Under the pieces are notes generated by a model, which was given only the letters and a program-made list of their open reading frames with translations, ran no database searches and had not been told where the DNA came from. From the NCBI GenBank assembly GCA_035623335.1, contig DASPTQ010000073.1, forward strand, positions 11,200-75,199: a DNA stretch of 64,000 bases, written 5' to 3'. Position 1 is the stretch's first letter. Each line of letters opens with the position of its first letter. This DNA comes from JAFAGX01 sp035623335 (lineage in GTDB: Bacteria > Acidobacteriota > Terriglobia > Terriglobales > Acidobacteriaceae). Positions 46,847-54,805 of this stretch are shown piece by piece. A program made the translations under genes and the position numbers.

Positions 46847-47770
46847 TTGAAAGCAAAGTGGGCCACTTGCGCCGGGTTTGCTGCTTGCATACTCGCGACC
46901 AGTTTTGCGGATGAGCCTGCCAATCCAGCGCGCAATGATTCATCCATGCCCTCCTATCGCACGATCGTTTCCGAAGTGCGCGTGACATTTTTTGTCACCG
47001 ACGCAAACAACCATTCCGTTGACCTGGTGGACCGCAGTGATTTTGCCGTCGTCGACGACGATTTGGTAGTACGGGAGTTCCGTAGTGTGGCGCGGGCAGA
47101 GGAGACCACACTTGACCTAGTTGTCCTCATCGACGCTAGCGCATCCGTCTCGAGCAGCCTCCCCAAAATCATGGGCCAGGTTCGGCAACTGGTCCGTCAC
47201 CAACAAACCGCGAACGATAGCACCTCGGTTGTGGCGTTTGCTGGTCTCAACCCAGCTTTGCTCTGCGCTCACGATTGCGGAAGCGTAGAGGCGAACAACA
47301 GACTAAACGCACTGAAGCCCGGTGGCCTGACCCCCTTATTCGACGCTCTCGCCTATAGCGCAACACTCGTCTCCGACCGCCACCAACCCAGCACGAGGCC
47401 GGTCGTAATTCTGTTTTCGGACGGCAACGACACGACCAGCAAAACATCCGCCCAGGAGGCACTGCGAGCAGTCATCGGCAGTGGCGCACTCCTTTACGCC
47501 ATCGATTTGAACACAGCGGGCTCGAGCTCATACGGCAGCGGTGCTCTCCAGCGTATGGCTGAGGCAACCGGGGGTAGAACTTTTTCTCTGCCGGAATCCG
47601 ACCAGGTGCTCGAAACTGTGCTGGAAGACTTGCGCACCTCCTATGTGGTCACGTACCAGCTACCCGGTTCGAGGGTGGGGTACCACTCGCTGCGCATTTT
47701 GCCTAAACACAACCTGAACCTGCGGTTTCATTGCCGCAGCGGGTATTACTACGGGACCAGTGTTCCCTAA
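46847..47770 (+). CDS. Secreted VWFA-related domain protein
   Basis: A 307-residue exported protein of the acidobacterial VWFA-related type (TIGR03436 style). The signal peptide ends near FAD (22). The vWA domain carries an intact MIDAS: DASAS in VVLIDASASVSSS, the Thr in GGLTPLFDAL and FSDGND. A C-terminal strand segment (SYVVTYQLPGSRVGYHSLRI) is typical of the family. The start is TTG 46847, preceded by GCAGGAG at five bases; no ATG would keep the signal peptide. vWA domains mediate metal-dependent protein contacts. The next gene begins 10 bases after its stop, so the pair forms an operon. Confidence 0.88.
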   Translation: MKAKWATCAGFAACILATSFADEPANPARNDSSMPSYRTIVSEVRVTFFVTDANNHSVDLVDRSDFAVVDDDLVVREFRSVARAEETTLDLVVLIDASASVSSSLPKIMGQVRQLVRHQQTANDSTSVVAFAGLNPALLCAHDCGSVEANNRLNALKPGGLTPLFDALAYSATLVSDRHQPSTRPVVILFSDGNDTTSKTSAQEALRAVIGSGALLYAIDLNTAGSSSYGSGALQRMAEATGGRTFSLPESDQVLETVLEDLRTSYVVTYQLPGSRVGYHSLRILPKHNLNLRFHCRSGYYYGTSVP

Positions 47771-47780
47771 CAGGAGATTT

Positions 47781-48242
47781 ATGAAACTTACGTTAGTCCT
47801 GATTGCGACCCTTTACACCGTGCAGCTAGCCGGGGCTGAGCCGCTCGGAGTCTATAACCACGGAACCGTGGTGCGAATGCGTATGGGTGATTGCATGTTT
47901 CCCCGCCACGGATTTGTCACCGCGCTCGGCGGTCAGCCAATGCAAATGCCGGCTGACGTCTGTCCTGAGTACACGCTGGTTTCAGATAAAGTGGTGTTTG
48001 TTATTGTGGGCAGTTCATCGAATCAGCTGATTCCCCTGGCCGATGTTATTGATTTTCGTTTTCACAAACGCGAGCTTGTCGTACGCGTCGACGATGCTAA
48101 ACACGAAAGCAAATTCAATATTAAAGAGATGATCCTGCGCTCGGAATGGGACCTCATACAAGAGCACATTACCGATCAGCTCAACCAACCATCTCAGCCC
48201 GCTGTAGCGGGCAACGTAGCGAGCATTGGAGGCCGAAACTGA
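47781..48242 (+). CDS. Small secreted protein co-transcribed with the VWA protein
   Basis: A 153-residue exported protein not assigned to a family. A signal peptide (1-19, cleavage near AGA) precedes a Cys-containing beta-rich part (RMGDCMFPRHG, ADVCPEYTLVSDKVVFVIVG), then LADVIDFRFHKRELVVRVDDAK and a C-terminal helix (IKEMILRSEWDLIQEHI). ATG 47781 is preceded by CAGGAG. The two Cys could form a disulfide. A binding partner of the vWA protein is a reasonable guess but not shown. Confidence 0.7.
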   Translation: MKLTLVLIATLYTVQLAGAEPLGVYNHGTVVRMRMGDCMFPRHGFVTALGGQPMQMPADVCPEYTLVSDKVVFVIVGSSSNQLIPLADVIDFRFHKRELVVRVDDAKHESKFNIKEMILRSEWDLIQEHITDQLNQPSQPAVAGNVASIGGRN

Positions 48243-49152
48243 TCCATTGACAGCTTACGGTGGGTTCAGTAGTGCCGATAGTCTGTCGCCTCGCTTCGGG
48301 ACGATGCTCCGAACCGACGGTGCTCTTCCTGCCGTGGTGGCCCATGGCATGGTGGCGATGGCGGGGGAAGCGATCGAAACCGCGATTTCGGATTTGCGGA
48401 CGCAGGTTACCTTGGCCCGTCTCCGCCCGCTCAGCCACCTTAGCGACCTCCCTGGTGCGTACACAGGTTAGCCGGTCAGCAGCAGGACTAAGATTCCCTC
48501 TGTGGACGCGGTACACATTCGACGGAGATGCTTTCGCGCCTTCTGGGAAAGGCGGAGTCGGGGAGGGAGGCAGATTCGAGTTCCGCCACCGGGTGCACCT
48601 AGAGAAATGCCGCCTCGCGTTAGCCAGGATGGAACCTTCGAGGCGGGGAAAAGCACCCGCGACGATTCAAAACCGGCCATAGAGGTTTTTGGTCGATGCG
48701 CATCGGTTCAGAATGTTCTTCCCGGCTCCTACACGGTTAGGCTGGACATGAGCCAGACCGGCGCTCTGTACCTGCACGGTTGCTTTTCTTATCGGTTCCG
48801 TTCCCTCCTCCTGTTCGATCTTCATCCTGGCGACGTAACCCCAACCAATTTTGGACTCCGCAACAATCGAGTCTATCGGGTAAGTGCAAAGAACCGGCCA
48901 ACGGGGTGACCACCGGGTCGGTGACAGAACTGGCTGCGCTGAACCGCAACCTCAACCCCGAAAAGCTTCCTCCTAAGGTGATCACCGGGTTTGGCGTGGA
49001 GTTGAGAGACCCCTTCTGGCCAGTATCGATGCGCAACTTTCCTCGAACCGGCCCACCAAGGTCGAGTTGCGGTTGCAATCCCTCGACATCCCTGTCGATC
49101 GGAAGCAAGAACTGCGACGGCTGTTCGCGTTAGGTGTGCATATCTCGCGTCA
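48243..49152. other. Gene-poor region with decayed coding patches
   Basis: About 900 bases between convergent genes. Patches look once-coding: SVQNVLPGSYTVRLDMSQTG near 48708-48767 resembles a carboxypeptidase-regulatory strand pair, and VTELAALNRNLNPEKLPPKV near 48920-48980 reads smoothly, but they lie in different frames with no intact start or end. I see no RNA gene. A full gene cannot be supported. Confidence 0.4.
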
Positions 49153-51813
49153 CTACTTTCTCACGGCGTTGACAGGTTGTTCCTCTCTGGCTAATTCGGT
49201 GCGATATTTGGCAGCCTTTTCTGGCTGCTTCAAGGCATCATACTCGGCTGCCAAGTCCTTGCGCGCTGCACGGAGATAGCTCGTCCCAGGATTAGCTTGT
49301 TTCATCAAGTTCTCATAACCCGCCAGGCTCTCCATCTCGGCCTCGGCATACCGATTCTCGCGCAACAACGTCCGCCCTAGCTTGATGTGCGCAACGCCGG
49401 TATTCACGTTGTCTGGGGACAGCGTTTCGGTAAAACGACGAACCACATCGCGGAAAAGTTGTTCGGCGAGAGCGTACTCTCTCTTGTTCAAATAGGTATA
49501 GGCCAGATTCGACAGCGCGATCGCGACCAGATAATGATGGTCGCCATAAATCGCGCGGTAGATTTCTGTGACACGGCGGAATTGCTTCTCGGCCTCGTCG
49601 TAATTATCCTGCATCGAGGCTGCATTCCCCAGCTCGTTCACGACTTCCGCAACGGTCGGGTGGATTGGTCCAAAAACATGCTCTTGAATGGCAACAGCTT
49701 GTTGCAGCATAGCCGTCGCCTCCTCAAACTTGTTCTGGAACAAGAGAGCGCGGCCAAGAGCAGTGAGATCTGCGGCGGTCTTTGGATGGTTAATACCGTA
49801 GTATGACTGCGTAATGTCAAGGGCCTGACGGCAAAACTTTTCTGCTTCACCGTAGTAACCCATGTCCTGTTGCACCGCACCAAGGCTGAAAAGATCGTTC
49901 GCGACCAGCGGGTGCCTCAGGCCGTAGAGCTGGCGATGCATTTCGAGCACGCGCCGGAATAGCGGATCCGCAATCTGGTAGTGGCCTGCCTCATAGTGCG
50001 CGCTAGCCAGTTCAGACAGGCTGTTCGCCAGACCCGCGGTCGCTTGCGTCCCACCGCCCGACTGCACACGAACGGCCTCATCGAGTATCCGGATCGCTTG
50101 ATCATAGTTACCTCGCGAGGCCAACACAGCACCCAGTGCAGTTTCCGCACTCAATGTTGCCGCGTCACCGCTTGGGAGGCTGTGCCTCTCGATGTCCAAA
50201 CCTTGGCGGATCAACTTCTCCGCCTCCTCATATTGCGCCTGGTCGGAACGCAACTGCCCTAGGGAAACTAAGCTTTCCGCCGCCTCGCTGCTGTTTTGGC
50301 CGAATAATTGCCGGCGCCGGTCAAACGCTTGTTGCAACAGCGTATCGGCGCGATCAAGTTTGCCAAGTTTCTGATAAATGCTGCCTAAAGTTTCGTATAA
50401 ATCAGCCTGCACTCGAGGGTCGGAATTGAGCGCCTGTGCCTGTTGCACGCCCCGGTCGATCATGGTGATGACCTTCATGTCCGCGGCGGGCCCCGCTGCC
50501 TCGTCACCACCTTGGAAGAGATTCATCATGAACTGCTGGATGCGCTGGGTCTGGGCTGCCTCAGCCTGCGCCAAATTTCGCGCTCTCGTCAGACGCACGG
50601 TGAAGAAAACAATCAAACCCACGACGGTAACGAGCACCAAGGCAGTTGCGATTACCGGCCGCCGATTGCGGCGAACAAACTTGCCGATCCGATACCCGAG
50701 AGCGTCGGCCCGGGCTTCCAGCGCCTCACCCGCCAAAAAATGGTCCACGTCACGAATCAGCGCTTCCACCGAGCTATACCGTCGCTGCAGCTCTTTGTGC
50801 ATCGCTGTGAGACAAAGCACGTCGATGTCAGACCAGGAAGCGTTGTGTACAGGTGGGATTCTTGCCTTCGCCGCTGTCCGTTTCGCTGCTACTGAAGGCT
50901 TGCCGGGCTCATGCTCTGTGATGACGGTTGCTGCTTCCGCGGGTGTCAAATTGGAAAGATCGAAGGGAAGCTGGCCGGTAAGCAGTTCGTACAGAATCAC
51001 ACCCAGGGAGTACACGTCGGTCTGAATTCCCACTCGGTCACCCCGAATCTGCTCTGGCGAAGCGTAAGCGGGAGTCATCAGGCGCAAACCGGTCCTGGTT
51101 TGATCAATTGGAACATCCAGGCCCTCCATCTGCTTGGCAATGCCGAAATCAAGCAGGCGAATGGTTCCGTCGTTCTTGACCAAAATGTTTGAAGGCTTCA
51201 AGTCCCGGTGGATGACGGCATTGCTGTGCGCGTATTGCACCGCTTCGCAAACCGAGCGGAAGAGTTGCAACCGTTCTTCCAGAGAACATTGATGCTTCCC
51301 GCAATATTCCGTGAGGGCAACGCCGTCCACCCGCTCCATCACGAACCACGGAGTCCCATCTGGTAGTGTGTCCGCATCGTAAAGTTGCGCGATAGACGGA
51401 TGATTCAGTTGCGCCAGCGTGCGTTGTTCTCTGGCAAAGCGTTCGCGGCGCGACGGAGACAGCCATGCATCGCGTAGGACCTTGATCGCCACCTGATTCC
51501 CCAGATCGCCGCGCTCCGCCAGATAAACCACCCCCATACCGCCTTCACCCAAGACGCCGAGAATTCGATACGGCCCAAAATCTTCGACACGGAAGTCGCC
51601 GCGAACGGCCAGCGTCTGATGGGCGACGTCCGCAAGTTTGCGATCAAGCAGAGAGTTGCCTGCGGAATCCTCTTCGAGCATGGCCATCACCTCCGATGCC
51701 AGTTCGGCATCGTCACCGCAGGCAGCATTGAGAAAACTTCGCCGTTGCGACTGGGGCAGTTCGGTTGCGTCATGGAACAGACTTTGGATACGCTGCCAGC
51801 GTGTCTTGTCCAT
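49153..51813 (-). CDS. Hanks-type serine/threonine kinase with TPR repeats, sigma-coupled
   Basis: An 886-residue membrane kinase. Residues 1-65 form an extension (WQRIQSLF, RRSFLNAAC, EVMAMLEED) that aligns with that of the kinase at 23228. The kinase domain has GEGGMGVVY (from Gly89), VAIK Lys111, HRDLKPSN with Asp204, DFG Asp222 and SPEQ. A membrane segment lies at about 386-407. From about 435 to the end run tetratricopeptide repeats of the 42-residue kinesin-light-chain type (repeating EAEKLIRQGLDI, EAEKFCRQALDI, EAEKQFRRVTEI). ATG 51813 follows the sigma factor stop by 22 bases and was preferred to a longer frame overlapping it. It probably signals to, or through, that sigma factor. Confidence 0.94.
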   Translation of the reverse strand: MDKTRWQRIQSLFHDATELPQSQRRSFLNAACGDDAELASEVMAMLEEDSAGNSLLDRKLADVAHQTLAVRGDFRVEDFGPYRILGVLGEGGMGVVYLAERGDLGNQVAIKVLRDAWLSPSRRERFAREQRTLAQLNHPSIAQLYDADTLPDGTPWFVMERVDGVALTEYCGKHQCSLEERLQLFRSVCEAVQYAHSNAVIHRDLKPSNILVKNDGTIRLLDFGIAKQMEGLDVPIDQTRTGLRLMTPAYASPEQIRGDRVGIQTDVYSLGVILYELLTGQLPFDLSNLTPAEAATVITEHEPGKPSVAAKRTAAKARIPPVHNASWSDIDVLCLTAMHKELQRRYSSVEALIRDVDHFLAGEALEARADALGYRIGKFVRRNRRPVIATALVLVTVVGLIVFFTVRLTRARNLAQAEAAQTQRIQQFMMNLFQGGDEAAGPAADMKVITMIDRGVQQAQALNSDPRVQADLYETLGSIYQKLGKLDRADTLLQQAFDRRRQLFGQNSSEAAESLVSLGQLRSDQAQYEEAEKLIRQGLDIERHSLPSGDAATLSAETALGAVLASRGNYDQAIRILDEAVRVQSGGGTQATAGLANSLSELASAHYEAGHYQIADPLFRRVLEMHRQLYGLRHPLVANDLFSLGAVQQDMGYYGEAEKFCRQALDITQSYYGINHPKTAADLTALGRALLFQNKFEEATAMLQQAVAIQEHVFGPIHPTVAEVVNELGNAASMQDNYDEAEKQFRRVTEIYRAIYGDHHYLVAIALSNLAYTYLNKREYALAEQLFRDVVRRFTETLSPDNVNTGVAHIKLGRTLLRENRYAEAEMESLAGYENLMKQANPGTSYLRAARKDLAAEYDALKQPEKAAKYRTELAREEQPVNAVRK

Positions 51814-51835
51814 TTTCCGTTTTCCATGCCGAAGT

Positions 51836-52414
51836 TCAGGAAGCCTTGCTGAGCCTGTGACCCAACCAGGCTTTGGCCGCGCGCCAGTCGCGCAAAATCG
51901 TGGCTTCAGAAATCCCGAGCAGTTCGGCAATCTCCGCCGTCTCAAATCCGCCAAAGAAACGGCTCTCGACGATCGTGGCCTGCCGCGGCTCAAGGTGGGC
52001 CAGTTCGTCTAACGCCGCATTCAGCCCCAGCAGGTCGTGGCTGGTGGTGAGAACCGTGTGCAACGACTCGTCAAAGGTGATGAGCGGAGGTTCTGCGCCG
52101 CCTCGCTTGCCCGATTTTCTCCTGCGAGCGGCCTCAACCAAAAGCTGGCGCATGGCGCGCGCAGCGACCCGTTTGAAATGCAGCGGTGAAGCAGCGGTGA
52201 CGCCCGGCGAACCAGCCAGTTTCAGCCAAGCTTCGTTCACTAAGGCCGTGGGATTCAGCGTGCTGCTGCGGTCACCCCGCTTCACGCTCGAAGCCAGGCG
52301 GCGCAGTTCTTCGTAAGTCAGGCTGAACAGATCGTCCAAGGCCTGTCGTTTCTCCGGGCTTCCGGCTGCATCGCGTGGCGGTAATGCTGAAGCTCTCAAA
52401 TTTTGCAGCGGCAT
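51836..52414 (-). CDS. ECF sigma factor, PF07638 type
   Basis: A 192-residue sigma factor. Region 2 is LFSLTYEELRRLASSVKRG with LVNEAWLKL; the linker EAARRRKSGKRGG is the group's hallmark; region 4 is LEPRQATIVESRFFGGFETAEIAELLGISEATILRDW. ATG 52414 is used, and a TTG at 52441 is an alternative. It lies 22 bases upstream of a TPR kinase, the same order as at 22657-25795, so the two sigma-kinase modules are paralogous. Confidence 0.9.
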   Translation of the reverse strand: MPLQNLRASALPPRDAAGSPEKRQALDDLFSLTYEELRRLASSVKRGDRSSTLNPTALVNEAWLKLAGSPGVTAASPLHFKRVAARAMRQLLVEAARRRKSGKRGGAEPPLITFDESLHTVLTTSHDLLGLNAALDELAHLEPRQATIVESRFFGGFETAEIAELLGISEATILRDWRAAKAWLGHRLSKAS

Positions 52415-52567
52415 GACGGTTTTTCCCGACTTCTTACGCAATGCGAGGTGAGAACAGCACGACGGCGCTCGGGGAGGGCGGGAACCCCCTTGGGGTTATT
52501 CCCGGGAAATCCTAGCACTGAGACGTAGCTCCTACAACCATTTTCAGCAATAGAGCCGAGAGGAAAT

Positions 52568-52825
52568 GTGAAGAAGCGAGGCAAAATCTTGCGGGATACC
52601 ACGACAGGGCCCGGTCTGCTGATCCTCGAAGGACAGCAATTTTCGTTTTCCGTGCCGGGCACCTGGAGATCGAAGCAACCGCCTGCACCCGGAATGTCTG
52701 TGGAAGTGGAATTCGGGTCGGCAGGAGAAATCCTGGCGATTCAGCCGATTTCCGAGATCCAAATTGCCAGGATTGAGGGCAGGGGGGCACGGATTTTTGG
52801 CAGGCTGCTGGCTTACAGACGATGA
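52568..52825 (+). CDS. Small protein of unknown function
   Basis: An 85-residue protein starting at GTG 52568 close behind GAGAGG. GKILRDTTTGPGLLILEGQQFSF is the opening block (residues 6-28), followed by PGMSVEVEFGSAGEILAIQP and a short helical tail. Similar short modules (a G-Q-Q-x-x-F strand, then P-P-x-P-G-M-x-V-x-V-x-F) occur as small proteins or N-terminal domains in many bacteria, with no function I know. It is divergent from the sigma gene and 113 bases ahead of the N/Q-rich gene. Confidence 0.6.
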   Translation: MKKRGKILRDTTTGPGLLILEGQQFSFSVPGTWRSKQPPAPGMSVEVEFGSAGEILAIQPISEIQIARIEGRGARIFGRLLAYRR

Positions 52826-52938
52826 GTGTCGGCGTCGCCAACATTTCTGGTGACTCGATGTGTCGAGGAGAGAAATCCGAGAGCTTTCGGAAGGAAATCA
52901 GTCGGATTTAAGACTTAAAGACGTCGAAGGAGAGAAAA

Positions 52939-54078
52939 ATGGGCACAACAAGTTCATTACGGATCGTCGTCGTAATCGCCGCCTTGGCGGCCGTCTCAGT
53001 CTCCGCGGTCGCTCAGACCCAGAACCAGAACCCGCAAAGCCAGAATCAACCCCAGACCCAGCAAACCCAGAATTCCACTCAAAACCAGACCCAGCCAAAC
53101 CAGGGCCAACCACAGCAGAAGCAGAGCTTCTGGCAGAAGATGAAGCAGTCAGCGACGCAGGGCATGCAGAACGCGACTCAGCAGGGAGCCCAGCAGGCGC
53201 AACAAGGCGTGCAGGGCGCGACGAACGGTGTGCAACAGGGTACACAAGCAGTACAGCAAGGAGCGCAGCAGGCGGTTGCGGGCGGAAACTCGGGAAACGC
53301 CGCTCTTGGCGCGAGCAACTCCAGCGGTTCCTGTGGGTCGACCTGCTTCAACGCTGGGCCGTTTCTGGCCAACGTCTCTCAGATGACGATGAGCCAGCAA
53401 GGAGCCTGGCACGTGATCCGCATGAACATTCAGTTCCACAATACGACGAACCAGCCACTGGTGATCGCCTACCATGACGGCTCGATGGTCATGACCGACA
53501 ATAATGGAAACACTTACCAAGGCTCCGGAGGCAATCCGGGCGAACTGCAGGGCATGGGTATCGACCGCGGCGCCCAGACCGACTCGCAGTTCGTGCTGAA
53601 CCCAGGTCAGACCAGCAGCGCGATGTTCTCCCTGGCCCGGCCGCGACCCGCCAACAGTCCCATCGGCACCGGCTATGCCTACAACCTGACGATCGACGAG
53701 TTGCAGACGCAAAACGGAGCCACCGCGATTGTGGTGCGGAGTTACAACCTGAATTTCCCCACCCTCATCCCGGGCACTACCACCAGCCTCACTTCATTCC
53801 CATCTAGCTCGCCTGGGAACGCCTTCACGGGAGGTAGTACGGCAACCGGTTCCACCACGACCAGTGGGGCGACTCCCACGACTCAAACGGCTGGTACCGC
53901 GACATCTTCCCCCAGCACAGGCGTGACCAATGCCGCAATGAAGTCGACGGCGGCAACGACAGCCAAGCCGTCCGCCGGTGCCAAGCCGATCCCGACGACG
54001 ACCAGCACCACAAACGTAAAGAAAGGAACGACCGCGAACAAAAACCAGCCAAGCACGGCCACGCCAACCAACCATTAG
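52939..54078 (+). CDS. Secreted low-complexity protein, N/Q-rich with Ser/Thr-rich tail
   Basis: A 379-residue exported protein. A signal peptide (1-26, cleavage after AVAQ) is followed by a strongly N/Q-rich segment (27-62) and an amphipathic repeat of roughly 11 residues (about 70-112: QQGAQQAQQGVQ, then related copies). A folded beta-domain (about 130-275) contains the only two Cys (GSCGSTCF) and reads HVIRMNIQFHNTTNQPLVIAYHDGSM. The last 100 residues are Thr/Ser/Ala-rich with some Lys. AAGGAG precedes the ATG, and a strong terminator follows. The central domain looks like those of secreted Gram-negative proteins that bind at surfaces. The composition suggests an extracellular matrix or fibre-like role, which is inference only. 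Confidence 0.85.
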   Translation: MGTTSSLRIVVVIAALAAVSVSAVAQTQNQNPQSQNQPQTQQTQNSTQNQTQPNQGQPQQKQSFWQKMKQSATQGMQNATQQGAQQAQQGVQGATNGVQQGTQAVQQGAQQAVAGGNSGNAALGASNSSGSCGSTCFNAGPFLANVSQMTMSQQGAWHVIRMNIQFHNTTNQPLVIAYHDGSMVMTDNNGNTYQGSGGNPGELQGMGIDRGAQTDSQFVLNPGQTSSAMFSLARPRPANSPIGTGYAYNLTIDELQTQNGATAIVVRSYNLNFPTLIPGTTTSLTSFPSSSPGNAFTGGSTATGSTTTSGATPTTQTAGTATSSPSTGVTNAAMKSTAATTAKPSAGAKPIPTTTSTTNVKKGTTANKNQPSTATPTNH

Positions 54079-54084
54079 GCGAAG

Positions 54085-54117
54085 GACCGGCGCATTGCTT
54101 GCAAGCGTGCGCCGGTC
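54085..54117 (+). terminator. Strong hairpin after the N/Q-rich gene
   Basis: GACCGGCGCA (54085-54094) pairs perfectly with TGCGCCGGTC (54108-54117) over a 13-base loop, beginning seven bases after the stop. Only TT follows, so it is a stable stem with a poor T-run. The recombinase fragment begins inside its right arm. Confidence 0.55.
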
Positions 54118-54650
54118 TTACCGGCTTGCGCCTAGGAGAACTGCGCGGCCTAACCTTGGAATCCTACGAGATTGCACGAGACCAGGAATCACTTGGCTGG
54201 CTAAACGTGACTCGATCAGTATGGCGCAACATAGTCGGTGATCCCAAAACTGACACCACCGCTTTGCAGAGTACGGCGAATACCGCCGCGGGCCTTGCCG
54301 GCTATGGACTTGCACCTGGGGATGGCATGGACTCCTTCACCGGTCCGTGGCTCACCGAAATCGACGTTGGACTCCAGCGCAGATTCAGGATTACCGAACT
54401 GCAGTCCATCTCGCTTCAAGCCCAGGTCTTTAACTTGTTCAACTCTGCAAACTACTACGTGGAAGCTGGCGGAGGGATAAACCAGATTCAGCACACGGCT
54501 ACCGGCACAACCTGCGGAGACGGCAAAACCCTCCATCAAATATGTATCCTGTCCGCAAACAACGGAGTTGGCGGCTTCCAGACGCGCTCGTCCATCTCGC
54601 AACCTAACGGGCCGCGAATCATGCAATTCTCGTTTCACTACAACTTTTGA
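54099..54650 (+). pseudogene. Chimeric ORF: tyrosine recombinase fragment joined to a TonB-receptor C-terminus
   Basis: A 183-codon open frame made of two unrelated pieces. Codons about 6-50 (GLTGLRLGELRGL, then LNVTRSVWRNIVGDPKT) are the box I region of a phage-type tyrosine recombinase, including its first catalytic Arg. After the junction near 54250 the text becomes YGLAPGDGMDSFTGPWLTEIDVGLQRRF and SLQAQVFNLFNSANYYVE, ending in HYNF: the last strands of an Oar-like TonB-dependent receptor. Neither protein could work. The TTG start at 54099 is nominal. This is the scar of a recombination or deletion that removed the integrase C-terminus and almost all of a receptor gene. Confidence 0.8.
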
Positions 54651-54805
54651 GACGCAGCCTCGAACTGACAATTTGGCAGGCTAGACCTGGTACAAGTGAC
54701 AGTTGAATCGCGCCACCTGTGATAGCAGTCTACCGTCTACGAATCTCATCGCGGAATCATTACGGCGGGGTCCTCAGTAAAAAACAAAAAAAGAGGAGGC
54801 AGGTC

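Noticed and set aside
48560..48610. tRNA-like stretch (GATTCGAGTTCC followed by CCGCCACC)
   Set aside because: The flanking bases do not form a T-stem or acceptor stem, so it is a chance match.
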